The notes under the pieces were generated by a model. That model was given only the letters and a program-made list of their open reading frames with translations. It did not search any database and was not told the origin of the DNA. A stretch of DNA of 64,000 nucleotides from Xanthobacteraceae bacterium (GTDB lineage Bacteria; Pseudomonadota; Alphaproteobacteria; Rhizobiales; Xanthobacteraceae), in contig SCUB01000001.1 in NCBI GenBank assembly GCA_004297465.1, positions 496,001-560,000 of the forward strand. The letters run 5' to 3'. This document shows, piece after piece, positions 11,751-22,286 of the stretch (position 1 is the first letter of the stretch; the number at the start of each line of letters is the position of its first letter). The position numbers were made by a program, and so were the translations under genes.

Positions 11751-13172
11751 ATGGCCGACAAAAAATATTACGATCGATCGTATCCCGCCGATGGCGAACG
11801 CCAGAACGCGCCGCGCCGCGACGCCGGCAACGATCCGCTGGCCGAACTCGCCCGCCTGATCGGGCAGACCGACCCGTTCGCCGGCTTCGCGCAGTCCGAC
11901 CGCCCTGCCGCGGCGCCGGATCGCGCCCAGCCGCGCGAGCAGGATTATTATCGCGGCCAGGATCAGCAGGATCAGCAGGATCAGCAGGATTATCGCGGCT
12001 ATGGCGCGCGAGGGCCCGCCGATGCCGCCGAATCCGATTCGCGCGGTGCCCCGGCATGGATGCGGAATTTCAGCGCCGAAGACGCCCGCTACGAGGCGCC
12101 CGCCCATGTCGCCGCCGCGCCGGACCATGAGCGTTACGACGACGTGCTGTATGGCCGGATGCCGGACGAGGGATTGGAGCCGCGCTACAAGGAGGCCGAT
12201 CCGTACGAGGAGGCCGGCTATCCGCCGCCGCCCTACGAGGACCAGCAGGCCGGTCAGGACGAGGGCCGCCGGCGCCGCAGAGGCATGCTGACGGTCGGCC
12301 TCGTGCTGGCGCTGGCGGTGGCCGGGACGGCGGCCGCCTATGGCTATCGCACCTATTTCGGATCGGCGCGCGTCGGCGAGCCGCCGGTGATCAAGGCCGA
12401 CACCGGGCCGACCAAGGTCGTTCCTGTCTCGTCGGGCGAAGGCTCGGGCAAGACCATCACCGACCGTATCGGCGACAAGGCCGGCGGCGAACGGGTCGTG
12501 TCGCGCGAGGAACAGCCGGTCGAGGTCAGGACCGTGGCCATCGAGCCGAAGCCTGAGCCGCGCGTGGTGCTGCCGACGACGGCCCAGCCATTCACGCAGC
12601 CGGCGCCCGGCGCGCCCCCGGCGGCGCGGCAGGCCGCGGCGTCCGTTCCAGCCGCGATGGACGAGCCCAGGCGGGTGCGCACCATCACCATTCGCGGCGA
12701 CCAGCCGGACGCCGCGGCGCAGCCGCGTTCGCGGGCTCCCGCGGCGGTTCCGGCCGCGTCCGTGCCGCGTGCCTCCGCCCAGCCCGCGGCTCCCGCGCCG
12801 CGCCAGGCGGCGCCGGCATCCACCGCGGGCGGGCCGATGCAGATCGCGCCGCAACCGTCGCTCGCCGCCGACAGCCGCATCCGCACGTCCTCGGCCAGCG
12901 CCGTTCCGGTCGCCACCGGCAGCGGCGGCGCGTACATGGTGCAATTGTCGTCCCAGCGCAACGAGGCCGATGCGCAGGCCTCCTACCGCGCCCTGCAGGG
13001 CAAATATCCGGGTGTGCTCGGATCGCGGCAGGCCGTGATCCGCCGCGCCGATCTGGGCGACAAGGGGGTCTATTACCGCGCCATGGTGGGGCCGTTCGGC
13101 TCATCCGACGAGGCCGTGAAGTTCTGCGCCAACCTGAAGGCGGCGGGCGGGCAGTGCGTCGTGCCGCGCTGA
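11751..13172 (+). CDS. SPOR-domain membrane protein
   Basis: A 473-residue bitopic protein. A long charged, Gln/Asp/Tyr-rich cytoplasmic region contains a DQQ tandem tract. One transmembrane helix follows near residue 185 (MLTVGLVLALAVAGTAAAYGY), then a long Pro/Ala-rich periplasmic linker and a C-terminal SPOR domain (YMVQLSSQRNEADAQASYRAL... to QCVVPR) that in this family binds denuded septal peptidoglycan. The start at 11751 has an AGGGGACAG ribosome site. It sits upstream of nagZ and scpAB, so a cell-division role is likely. Confidence 0.92.
   Translation: MADKKYYDRSYPADGERQNAPRRDAGNDPLAELARLIGQTDPFAGFAQSDRPAAAPDRAQPREQDYYRGQDQQDQQDQQDYRGYGARGPADAAESDSRGAPAWMRNFSAEDARYEAPAHVAAAPDHERYDDVLYGRMPDEGLEPRYKEADPYEEAGYPPPPYEDQQAGQDEGRRRRRGMLTVGLVLALAVAGTAAAYGYRTYFGSARVGEPPVIKADTGPTKVVPVSSGEGSGKTITDRIGDKAGGERVVSREEQPVEVRTVAIEPKPEPRVVLPTTAQPFTQPAPGAPPAARQAAASVPAAMDEPRRVRTITIRGDQPDAAAQPRSRAPAAVPAASVPRASAQPAAPAPRQAAPASTAGGPMQIAPQPSLAADSRIRTSSASAVPVATGSGGAYMVQLSSQRNEADAQASYRALQGKYPGVLGSRQAVIRRADLGDKGVYYRAMVGPFGSSDEAVKFCANLKAAGGQCVVPR
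11958..11990 (+). repeat. 9-bp tandem repeat in the SPOR gene (codes for DQQ units)
   Basis: Just over three copies of GATCAGCAG encode consecutive Asp-Gln-Gln units in the cytoplasmic, low-complexity part of the SPOR-domain protein. Such in-frame tracts change length by slippage without disrupting the frame. Confidence 0.85.
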
Positions 13173-13239
13173 CCGATTACACCCAGCTTTTTGGCTCGCC
13201 TTCCTTGAACCCCCGCCATGGGCGGGGTAAGGCGCTAGG

Positions 13240-14277
13240 ATGGTAGCGAAGGCCTTTATCGCCGGAATTCAGGGTCCCAACGTCACGGCGGAGGAGCGTG
13301 CCTTCATCCGCGGTGAACGGCCGTGGGGCTTCATCCTGTTCAAGCGAAACATTGATACGCCGGACCAAGTCAAGGATCTGGTTGTGCAATTGCGAGAAGC
13401 CACCGCCGCGCCGGAGGCTCCGGTCCTGATCGACCAGGAAGGCGGCCGGGTGCAGCGGCTGGCGCCGCCGCACTGGCCCGTCTATCCGCCTGGCAGGACT
13501 TACGCCGACCTCTACGACCGCGACCCGTCTTGTGGCCTTGAGGCTGCCCGGCTGGGCGCGCGCCTGATCGCCGCCGACCTTTCCGATCTCGGTATCACCG
13601 TCGACTGCCTGCCGCTCGCCGACGTGCCGGTGGCGGGCGCCGACGCCATCATCGGCGACCGCGCCTACGGCACCGCGCCGGCCAAGGTCGCGGCCATTGC
13701 CCGCGCCGTGGCCGAGGGCCTGGCGGACGGTGGCGTATTACCGGTACTCAAGCACATTCCCGGCCATGGCCGCGCCACCGCCGACAGCCATTTGCGCCTG
13801 CCGGTGGTCGAAACCGGCCGCGACGAGCTGGATTCGACCGATTTCGCCGCGTTCCGGCCGCTGGCCGACCTGCCGATGGCCATGACCGCACATGTTGTGT
13901 TTAGCGCCATCGATGCCGCACACCCGGCCACTACATCTGCCACAATGATCAGTCAGGTGATTCGCGGCGCCATCGGGTTCCGAGGTTTGTTGATGAGTGA
14001 TGACGTGTCCATGAATGCCCTGCAGGGGTCGATCGCGGATCGGACCCGTGCGCTGTTCGCGGCAGGCTGCGACATCGCCCTGCATTGCAACGGCCGGCTC
14101 GACGAAATGCGCGAGGTCGCGGCCAATACTCCGGTGCTCGCGGGCACGGCCCTTGCTCGTGCCACGGCCGCGCTGGCGGCGCGGCGGCAACCGGCCGCAC
14201 TGGCGCGCGAAGCGGCGCGGGCGCGGTTTACGGCGCTGCTGGGGCGCGTGGCGAGCGGGGGCGGAGCGGTCGCATGA
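13240..14277 (+). CDS. nagZ: Beta-N-acetylhexosaminidase (peptidoglycan recycling)
   Basis: GH3 enzyme that removes GlcNAc from anhydro-muropeptides in the cytoplasm, 345 residues. The family signature KHIPGHGRATADSHL includes the catalytic-loop His and Asp, and LLMSDDVSMNAL carries the nucleophile aspartate. No signal peptide, as expected. A small GC hairpin (CCCCGCC-ATG-GGCGGGG, 13211-13227) lies just before the ribosome site. The stop overlaps the scpA start (ATGA), so it is translationally coupled to scpA. Confidence 0.95.
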   Translation: MVAKAFIAGIQGPNVTAEERAFIRGERPWGFILFKRNIDTPDQVKDLVVQLREATAAPEAPVLIDQEGGRVQRLAPPHWPVYPPGRTYADLYDRDPSCGLEAARLGARLIAADLSDLGITVDCLPLADVPVAGADAIIGDRAYGTAPAKVAAIARAVAEGLADGGVLPVLKHIPGHGRATADSHLRLPVVETGRDELDSTDFAAFRPLADLPMAMTAHVVFSAIDAAHPATTSATMISQVIRGAIGFRGLLMSDDVSMNALQGSIADRTRALFAAGCDIALHCNGRLDEMREVAANTPVLAGTALARATAALAARRQPAALAREAARARFTALLGRVASGGGAVA

Positions 14278-15107
14278 GCGCGGAAATCTTCTCGTTCGAG
14301 ACCGGGCAGGTGGTCGAGGATAACCGCGACGACGAACCGGCGCTGGTGATCGACGTCGAGGGTTACGAAGGCCCGCTCGACCTGTTGCTGACGCTGGCGC
14401 GCAATCAGAAGGTCGATCTGCACAAGATCTCCATCGTCGCGCTGGCCGACCAGTATCTGAAATTCATCGAGGCGGCGCGCAAGCTGCGTCTCGAACTTGC
14501 CGCCGACTACCTGGTGATGGCGGCCTGGCTCGCCTATCTCAAGTCGCGCCTGCTGCTGCCCGAGCCGCCGGCGGCGGAAGGCCCCAGCGCCGAGGAGATG
14601 GCGACCGCGCTCGCCAACCGCCTGCGCCGGCTCGAGGCCATCCGCGAGGCGGCGAACCGCCTGGTGACGCGCCCGCAACTGGGGCGCGACATCTTCGCGC
14701 GCGGCCAGCCGGAGGCCATCTCCGAGATCCGGCACCCGCAGTGGAACGCGACGCTGTACGACCTGCTCAGCGCCTACGCCAGCCAGCGCCAGCGCCGCGT
14801 GCTGGCGACCGTGCGTTTCGCCAAGCGCTCGGTGTGGTCGCTGGCCGAGGCGCGCGCCGCGCTCGAGCGCATGGTCGGCGCGTCCGAGGACTGGAGCCGG
14901 CTCGACGAGTATCTCATCAGCTACGTGGTCGATCCCTCGCAGGCCGCCACCGTGTTCGCTTCGAGCTTCGCGGCGGCGCTAGAACTGGTGCGCGAGGGCC
15001 ATGCCGATTTGCAGCAGGCGGCGCCGTTCGCGCCGATCTTCGTGCGCAAGCGGTCGGCGCAAGGGGGCCCCGCCGTGGCGGCGTTGCCCGAAACGACGGC
15101 AGAGTAA
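14274..15107 (+). CDS. scpA: Segregation and condensation protein A (kleisin)
   Basis: Kleisin subunit of the SMC-ScpAB condensin, 277 residues. The N-terminal SMC-binding motif is typical (VEGYEGPLDLLLTLARNQKVDLHKISI), followed by YLVMAAWLAYLKSRLLLPEP and a C-terminal winged-helix region. The ATG overlaps the nagZ stop by 4 bases. scpB follows after 22 bases with its own ribosome site (GAAGGAGAG). Confidence 0.95.
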   Translation: MSAEIFSFETGQVVEDNRDDEPALVIDVEGYEGPLDLLLTLARNQKVDLHKISIVALADQYLKFIEAARKLRLELAADYLVMAAWLAYLKSRLLLPEPPAAEGPSAEEMATALANRLRRLEAIREAANRLVTRPQLGRDIFARGQPEAISEIRHPQWNATLYDLLSAYASQRQRRVLATVRFAKRSVWSLAEARAALERMVGASEDWSRLDEYLISYVVDPSQAATVFASSFAAALELVREGHADLQQAAPFAPIFVRKRSAQGGPAVAALPETTAE

Positions 15108-15129
15108 GTTGGAAGAAGGAGAGCAGATC

Positions 15130-15876
15130 ATGTCGAGCCTTGCGGAAAACCGGGTCGTTGCCCTCGCCGCGGCCGCCGACGCGGGCGAGAATATCGAAGC
15201 TCGCTCCGAAGCGCTGCGCCTTCTCGAAGCCGTGCTGTTCGCCGCCGCCGAGCCGCTCGACGAGCCGACGCTGGCCAAGCGCCTGCCCGAGGGCACCGAC
15301 GTCAAGACGGCGCTCGCCGAGCTGCAGGACGACTATGCGCTGCGCGGCGTCAACCTGGTGCGCATCGCCGGCAAATGGACCTTCCGCACCGCCAAGGACC
15401 TGTCATGGCTGATGACGCGCGAAAGCGTCGAGCCGCGCAAGCTGTCGCGCGCGGCGATCGAGACGCTGGCCATCATCGCCTACCACCAGCCGGTGACGCG
15501 CACCGAGATCGAGGACATCCGCGGCGTCGCCACTTCAAAGGGCACGCTCGACGTGCTGCTGGAAACCGGCTGGATCCGTCCGCGCGGCCGCCGCAAGACG
15601 CCGGGCCGGCCGCTTACCTTCGGCACCACGGAAGGCTTCCTGTCGCAGTTCGGGCTGGAGGCGCTCGGCGATCTGCCGGGCCTGGAGGAGCTCAAGGGCG
15701 CCGGGCTGCTCGACAGCCGCCTGCCGTCGGGCTTCAACATGCCGATGCCCTCGGACGATCCGGCGCTGCGCGAGGACGAGGATCCGCTGGAGCCGGGCGA
15801 ACTGGAACTTGCCCTGGTGCCGCCGGTTCCGCCGGAGGAACCGGGCGAGGCGGGGGGCCCGGAAGGGGCGGCCTGA
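15130..15876 (+). CDS. scpB: Segregation and condensation protein B
   Basis: Binds the ScpA kleisin and regulates the SMC ATPase, 248 residues. The two winged-helix domains are evident: LRLLEAVLFAAAEPLDEPTLAKRL and then AIETLAIIAYHQPVTRTEIEDIRGVATSKGTLDVLLETGWIRPRGRRKTPGRPL. The C-terminal tail is acidic and proline-rich, as is common in Rhizobiales. The start was chosen by position relative to the GGAG site. Confidence 0.95.
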   Translation: MSSLAENRVVALAAAADAGENIEARSEALRLLEAVLFAAAEPLDEPTLAKRLPEGTDVKTALAELQDDYALRGVNLVRIAGKWTFRTAKDLSWLMTRESVEPRKLSRAAIETLAIIAYHQPVTRTEIEDIRGVATSKGTLDVLLETGWIRPRGRRKTPGRPLTFGTTEGFLSQFGLEALGDLPGLEELKGAGLLDSRLPSGFNMPMPSDDPALREDEDPLEPGELELALVPPVPPEEPGEAGGPEGAA

Positions 15877-16076
15877 CGCGGCGGAAAACGCGGGGTCGGC
15901 GGGTGCGATTGTCGTCCGCGTGGTCCTTGTTTTTGCCACCCCGTCCGCCTAGGTTCGAGGCGAGGACAAGCGGGACGGCATGTCCGCCCGCACGCCGAAA
16001 CAATTGAATTCGCACGAGGCCTTGCAGCGAGCCGTTCTCGCCGCCGCCTTGGACGCGGAAGGAACAGGAGAACGGG

Positions 16077-16316
16077 ATGGGTTCGATAAGCATCTGGCAC
16101 TGGATCGTGGTGATCGCGGTCATCCTGCTGCTGTTCGGTCGCGGCAAGATTTCCGACCTGATGGGCGACGTGGCGCAGGGCATCAAGGCGTTCAAGAAGG
16201 GCATGTCCGAAGACGACAAGCCCGCCGAGGCCAAGTCCGAGCCGGTCAAGACCATCGAGCAGAACACCACGCCCACGGCCAACCGCCCGGCCGATGTCGG
16301 CACCAAGACGAGCTGA
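16077..16316 (+). CDS. tatA: Sec-independent translocase protein TatA
   Basis: Pore-forming subunit of the twin-arginine translocase, 79 residues. A single N-terminal transmembrane helix ([20 protein letters not shown]) with the FGRGK hinge is followed by an amphipathic helix ([17 protein letters not shown]) and a polar tail. About 200 bases separate it from scpB, enough for its own promoter. tatB and tatC follow. Confidence 0.96.
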   Translation: MGSISIWHWIVVIAVILLLFGRGKISDLMGDVAQGIKAFKKGMSEDDKPAEAKSEPVKTIEQNTTPTANRPADVGTKTS

Positions 16317-16382
16317 GACTCCGATCCGGCGCGTCGCCGGCCGCGTCATGACGCGGCTGGCCCTGTAGACAGGCTATTTTCC

Positions 16383-16808
16383 ATGTTCGACATCGGTTGG
16401 GGCGAGATGGTCGTGATCGGGGTGGTGGCGCTGATCGCCATCGGCCCCAAGGAATTGCCGGGCGTGCTGCGCATGGTCGGGCAGTGGATCGGCAAGGCGC
16501 GCCGCATGGCCTCGGAGTTCCAGGGCCATTTCCAGGAAGCGATGCGCGAGGCCGAGATGGCCGAGGTCAAGAAGGAGTTCGACGCCGCGACCCAGGCCGC
16601 CGGCGACATCGCCTCGATCAATCCCGTGGCGGCGATGCAGCGCGAGTTTGAAGCTTCCATGAACCCTGCCGAGGCGCCCCCTGAAGCGCCCGCGCTGGCC
16701 GCGCCGGAACCGGCCGTTCCGGTCAGTCCGGCGTCCGAACCGGCCGCGCCGGAGGATTTGCCGCAACAGGCGCCGCCGCCCGTTCCGGAGGCTGGAAAAG
16801 CGTCATGA
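16383..16808 (+). CDS. tatB: Sec-independent translocase protein TatB
   Basis: Receptor-complex partner of TatC, 141 residues. [26 protein letters not shown] is the diagnostic TatB N-terminus, with the conserved glutamate in the membrane helix and GPKELP hinge. A long amphipathic helix and a Pro/Ala-rich tail follow. The stop overlaps the tatC start (ATGA), indicating translational coupling. Confidence 0.96.
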   Translation: MFDIGWGEMVVIGVVALIAIGPKELPGVLRMVGQWIGKARRMASEFQGHFQEAMREAEMAEVKKEFDAATQAAGDIASINPVAAMQREFEASMNPAEAPPEAPALAAPEPAVPVSPASEPAAPEDLPQQAPPPVPEAGKAS

Positions 16809-17644
16809 GCGACGAGGATATCGAAGCCTCCAAGGCGCCGCTGATGGATCACCTGATCGAACTGCGTTCGCGCCTGATCAAGGCGCTGCTCGCGTTCGGC
16901 ATCGCTTTCCTGATCTGCTTCTATTTCGCCAGATCCATCTACAACGTGCTGGTGTGGCCGTTCGTGTGGGTGGCGGGACCGGAAAACTCCAAGTTCATCT
17001 ATACGGCGCTGCTCGAATATTTCGTCACCCAGCTCAAGCTCGCCATGTTCGGCGCCGCCTTCGTGTCGTTTCCGGTGGTGGCGGCGCAGATCTACATGTT
17101 CGTCGCGCCGGGTCTCTACCGCCACGAACGCCATGCCTTCCTGCCGTACCTGGTGGCGACGCCGGTATTCTTCGCGCTCGGCTCGATGCTGGTCTATTTC
17201 ATCGTCATGCCGATGCTGGTGCGGTTCTCGCTCGGCATGCAGCAGCTCGGCGGCATGAACGACGCGCAGATTTCGCTGCTGCCGAAGGTGGGCGAGTATC
17301 TGTCGCTGATGATGTCGCTGATCTTCGCGTTCGGCGTCGCGTTCCAGCTGCCGGTGATCCTGACGCTGCTCGGCCGCGTCGGCGTGCTCACCTCGAAGCA
17401 GCTGCGCGACAAGCGGCGCTATTTCATTGTCGTCGCCTTCATCATCGCCGCGGTGCTGACGCCGCCGGACGTCATCAGTCAGATGTCGCTGGCTGTGCCG
17501 CTGCTGCTGCTCTACGAGGGCTCGATCTGGGCCGTGCGGATCGTCGAGAAGAAGGCCGCCAGGTCCGGCGCGGCCGGTTCCGCAGCCCAGCCCGCGACCG
17601 AGGCTCCCGCCGAGGCCGGCGCCAGCTCGAAACCGGCCGAATAG
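16805..17644 (+). CDS. tatC: Sec-independent translocase protein TatC
   Basis: Six-helix membrane receptor for twin-arginine signal peptides, 279 residues. The N-terminal [11 protein letters not shown] motif and the cytoplasmic loop glutamate in [15 protein letters not shown] are the signal-binding elements. Six hydrophobic spans are visible. The C-terminal 30 residues are an Ala/Pro-rich extension. It completes the tatABC operon; serS lies 149 bases on. Confidence 0.97.
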   Translation: MSDEDIEASKAPLMDHLIELRSRLIKALLAFGIAFLICFYFARSIYNVLVWPFVWVAGPENSKFIYTALLEYFVTQLKLAMFGAAFVSFPVVAAQIYMFVAPGLYRHERHAFLPYLVATPVFFALGSMLVYFIVMPMLVRFSLGMQQLGGMNDAQISLLPKVGEYLSLMMSLIFAFGVAFQLPVILTLLGRVGVLTSKQLRDKRRYFIVVAFIIAAVLTPPDVISQMSLAVPLLLLYEGSIWAVRIVEKKAARSGAAGSAAQPATEAPAEAGASSKPAE

Positions 17645-17772
17645 GCGGGAAGTCTCCCCGGTTTTACGCCATCGCCGGGCTTGACCTCGCCTTCCTTCCC
17701 CATCAGACCATGCCGGCGGGGCCAAACGCCATCGCGCGCGTCATTTTCCCGCTTGCTATAAACGGCAGGTGA

Positions 17773-19185
<1,413 letters not shown>

Positions 19186-19192
19186 GTTTTTT

Positions 19193-19230
19193 CGTCATGC
19201 CCGGACTTGTGGTCGAGTCCGGTAATGACG
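19193..19230. repeat. Palindromic intergenic repeat (diverged member)
   Basis: Between serS and surE. The ends are CGTCAT and ATGACG, and GCCCGGACT pairs with AGTCCGG across a short loop. The ends and centre resemble the palindromic family at 34.2, 36.5, 50.2 and 56.5 kb, but this copy is more diverged. Confidence 0.55.
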
Positions 19231-19270
19231 CGAATGGGAACAGTCGCGAAAAAACGAGTACGGAAGCAGC

Positions 19271-20038
19271 ATGCGCATCCTCTGCACCAACGACGACGGC
19301 ATCCATGCCTACGGCCTCAAGGTGGTCGAGGAGATCGCCCGCGCGCTGTCGCCCGACGTGTGGATCGTGGCCCCCGAGATCGACCAGTCGGGCGTGTCGC
19401 ATTCCCTCTCGCTCAACGATCCGCTGCGGCTGCGCGAGGTCGCGCCCCAGCATTTCGCGGTGCGCGGCACGCCGACCGATTGCGTCATCATGGGCGCGCG
19501 GCACCTGATGGGAGAGGTGCAGCCCGAGCTGGTGCTGTCCGGCGTCAACCGCGGCCGCAACGCCGCCGAGGACGTGACCTATTCCGGCACCATCGCCGGG
19601 GCGATGGAGGGCACCATCCTCGGCATTCCCTCGTTCGCGCTGTCGCAGGAATTCAGCCCGGCGACGCGCCAGCAGCCGCACTGGGAGACGGCGGTGCGGT
19701 TCGGTCCCGAGGTCGTGCGCAAGGTGCTTGAGGTCGGCCTGCCGCCCGCGACCCTCGTCAATGTCAACTTCCCCGACTGTCCGCCGGCTGCGGTCGAGGG
19801 CATCGTGCTGACGCGGCAGGGCAAGCGCAATCAGGACCTGCTGCGCATCGACGGACGTCACGACGGCCGCGGCAACCCGTATTACTGGATCGCGTTTTCG
19901 CGCGGCGCGGCGCCCGACGCGCCTGAGCCGGGCACCGATCTTGCCGCGCTCGGCGCGCGCTACGTCTCGGTAACGCCGCTGCGGCTCGATCTGACCGACG
20001 ACGCGTTGATGGCGCGGCTGCAGAGCGCATTTGGATAA
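19271..20038 (+). CDS. surE: 5'/3'-nucleotidase SurE
   Basis: Survival protein E, a metal-dependent nucleoside monophosphatase and exopolyphosphatase, 255 residues. The N-terminal MRILCTNDDGIHA holds the metal-binding Asp-Asp pair, and SGVNRG supplies a further ligand. RGTPTDCV is also conserved. The gene lies directly before pcm, the classic stationary-phase surE-pcm pair. Confidence 0.96.
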   Translation: MRILCTNDDGIHAYGLKVVEEIARALSPDVWIVAPEIDQSGVSHSLSLNDPLRLREVAPQHFAVRGTPTDCVIMGARHLMGEVQPELVLSGVNRGRNAAEDVTYSGTIAGAMEGTILGIPSFALSQEFSPATRQQPHWETAVRFGPEVVRKVLEVGLPPATLVNVNFPDCPPAAVEGIVLTRQGKRNQDLLRIDGRHDGRGNPYYWIAFSRGAAPDAPEPGTDLAALGARYVSVTPLRLDLTDDALMARLQSAFG

Positions 20039-20101
20039 CCTCTCCTTGCGGTGCGAGGGATGCTTGCATCCCGCGGCGGATTGCAGTTGCATCGCCCGCA
20101 G

Positions 20102-20773
20102 ATGATGAAAGGGCACGCCTTGTCCGGTTCCGACCGCACGCCGAACGAGATGATGGGTTTCCAGCTTGGGCTGCGCCGCCGCGGCATCAGCGACCAGGCG
20201 GTGCTGCGCGCGATGGAGGATGTGCCGCGCGAGAACTTCGTCGCATCAACCCTGCGCGACGAGGCCTACGCCGACACGGCGCTGCCGATCGCCTGCGGCC
20301 AGACCATCAGCCAGCCGTTCGTCGTCGCCTACATGACCGAACAGCTGGCGCTGCGGCCGCATCACCGCGTGCTCGAGGTCGGCGCCGGTTCCGGCTATCA
20401 GGCCGCGATCCTGTCGCGGCTCGCCCGCGAGGTCGTCACCGTCGAGCGGTTTCGCACCCTGGCCGATACTGCCCGGCAGCGGCTGGCGCAGACCGGGTGC
20501 AGGAATGTTGAAGTGGTGCTCGGCGACGGTCTCGATCCTCCGGTCGGGCTCGGCAACTTCGATCGCATTATCGTCACCGCGGCTGTGGAACAGGTTCCGC
20601 AAACCCTGACCGACCGGCTGGAGCTGGACGGCATCCTGATCGCGCCGGTCGGGCCGCAGGAGCGGACCCAGATGCTGGTCAGAATTACCCGCACCGCGAC
20701 CGGGCTGCAGCGCGAGGAACTGATCGGGGTGCGTTTCGTGCCGGCGCTGCCGGGCGTGGCGCGCGAGCTTTAG
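20102..20773 (+). CDS. pcm: Protein-L-isoaspartate O-methyltransferase
   Basis: Repairs isoaspartyl residues using S-adenosylmethionine, 223 residues from ATG 20102. The SAM-binding motif is [19 protein letters not shown] and the substrate loop is [19 protein letters not shown]. Upstream in-frame starts at 20051 (GTG) and 20060 would add residues that look non-homologous. surE lies just upstream and the nlpD-like gene downstream. Confidence 0.94.
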   Translation: MMKGHALSGSDRTPNEMMGFQLGLRRRGISDQAVLRAMEDVPRENFVASTLRDEAYADTALPIACGQTISQPFVVAYMTEQLALRPHHRVLEVGAGSGYQAAILSRLAREVVTVERFRTLADTARQRLAQTGCRNVEVVLGDGLDPPVGLGNFDRIIVTAAVEQVPQTLTDRLELDGILIAPVGPQERTQMLVRITRTATGLQREELIGVRFVPALPGVAREL

Positions 20774-20926
20774 TCCATTTTCCGGAACTTCGCGGTAATC
20801 CCTTTCCCGCCCCGCCGGTCAGGGCGTTTCCCCTTGTGCGGCAAGCAAAATCCGTTCAGTTAAAGGGTTGTTTACCCCGGCCGTGTTTACTCAATTTGGT
20901 CTTTGTTGCGTACCGAGTGAGTAACC

Positions 20927-22228
20927 ATGTCCCGTGCCGTTGAGTTGCTTCGCTCGCGTCACCTGCCGTCGATGACGGCGCTGGCGCTTGTCTCCATGAC
21001 GTTTGCCGGATGCAGTTCCGACATCGGCCGATTCAGCGACAATCCCTTTTCCAGCCCGTTCGCGTCCCGGCAATCCGAGGCCACCGCATCGGTAGCCCCG
21101 GCACAGGCCGCGCCGGTGAACCGGGTCGACAGCCAGCCGCTGCCGCAACACGCGCTCGCCAGCCCGCCGCAGAGCTATCCGGTCCAGCAGACCGGCCTCA
21201 CTGGAGGCGGGCGCGGCCTGGGCTCCTACACGCCGCCAGCCTCGCCGCTGGAAAGCACCGGCACCGTGCCGCAGTCGGTTGCGGCAACGCAGAGCTGGAG
21301 CCGCGATGGCGGTACCGCGATCATCGTCGGCACCAGCGACACCATCGATGTGCTGGCGAAGCGCTACAAGGTGCCGGCCGCCGCCATCATCCAGGCCAAC
21401 CGGATGTCGAGCCCGCGCGCCCTGCAGCCGGGCCAGCAGCTCATCATCCCACGCCGCACGGCGGTCGCCGCCGCACCGGTCAATGCGGCCGCACCCGTGA
21501 CGCATCCGGCCCCGGCCCCGGCCCCGACCGCGGTGCCGAGCCACCATACCGTCGGCCGCGGCGACACCCTGATGAACGTCGGGCGACGCTACAAAATCAG
21601 CGCGGCCAAGATCGCCAGGGCCAACAACATCGCGCCGACAGCGCAACTCCGGATTGGCGACAAACTCGTCATTCCCGGCGGAACCGTGGCCACGGCAAAG
21701 CCGGCGTCGTCAACGCAGGTTGCCGCCGTGGCGCCTGTGGCCGCGGCGCCGGAACCGGCGCAGAAGGTGCGGCTGGCGAGCGCGGCTCCGGCGGCCGACC
21801 CGGTCGAGGCCAGTCCCGCCGTCAAGGCAGCCGAGGCGACCGGCGGACTGCCATCATTCCGTTGGCCGGTGCGTGGCCGCGTCATCGCCGGCTACGGCGC
21901 CAAGACCGATGGCAAGCAGAACGACGGCATCAATCTCGCCGTGCCGGAAGGCACGCCGGTGAAGGCCGCCGAGGACGGCGTTGTCGCTTACTCCGGCAAC
22001 GAATTGAAGGGCTATGGCAACCTGGTTCTGGTGCGGCACGCCAACGGCTATGTCACCGCGTATGCCCACGCGAGTGAGCTGATGGTGAAGCGCGGCGATA
22101 CGATCAAGCGCGGCCAGATCATTGCCAAGTCGGGCCAGACGGGCGAGGTGGGGTCGCCGCAGCTCCACTTCGAAATCCGCAAGGGCTCGGCGCCGGTCGA
22201 CCCGCAGAAGTTCCTCAACGGGGGCTAA
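20927..22228 (+). CDS. nlpD: NlpD-like lipoprotein: two LysM domains plus degenerate LytM/M23 domain
   Basis: Outer-membrane lipoprotein, 433 residues, with lipobox TFAGC near residue 28. Two LysM peptidoglycan-binding domains (DTIDVLAKRYKVPAAAIIQANRM and HHTVGRGDTLMNVGRRYKISAAKI) are joined by Pro/Ala linkers to a C-terminal M23 fold. Where active enzymes have HxGID, this one reads NDGIN, so the first zinc histidine and the aspartate are both Asn. That matches amidase activators of the NlpD type rather than an active endopeptidase. Location after surE-pcm is also the canonical nlpD position. Confidence 0.88.
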   Translation: MSRAVELLRSRHLPSMTALALVSMTFAGCSSDIGRFSDNPFSSPFASRQSEATASVAPAQAAPVNRVDSQPLPQHALASPPQSYPVQQTGLTGGGRGLGSYTPPASPLESTGTVPQSVAATQSWSRDGGTAIIVGTSDTIDVLAKRYKVPAAAIIQANRMSSPRALQPGQQLIIPRRTAVAAAPVNAAAPVTHPAPAPAPTAVPSHHTVGRGDTLMNVGRRYKISAAKIARANNIAPTAQLRIGDKLVIPGGTVATAKPASSTQVAAVAPVAAAPEPAQKVRLASAAPAADPVEASPAVKAAEATGGLPSFRWPVRGRVIAGYGAKTDGKQNDGINLAVPEGTPVKAAEDGVVAYSGNELKGYGNLVLVRHANGYVTAYAHASELMVKRGDTIKRGQIIAKSGQTGEVGSPQLHFEIRKGSAPVDPQKFLNGG

Positions 22229-22257
22229 GGCTCCTGCGGTCGGACCGGACCAAAGCA

Positions 22258-22286
22258 GGCGCGCCTTCTCAGGCGCGCTTGTTTTT
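22258..22286 (+). terminator. Rho-independent terminator of nlpD
   Basis: GCGCGCC pairs with GGCGCGC around a 6-base loop, followed by TTGTTTTTT on the plus strand. The 3' arm and T-run lie inside the last codons of the convergent DUF815 gene, encoding its lysine-rich tail. Confidence 0.8.

Noticed and set aside
17665-17700. GCCGGGCTTGACC fragment between tatC and serS as another repeat copy
   Set aside because: Only about 13 bases match the palindromic family and no inverted arm is present.
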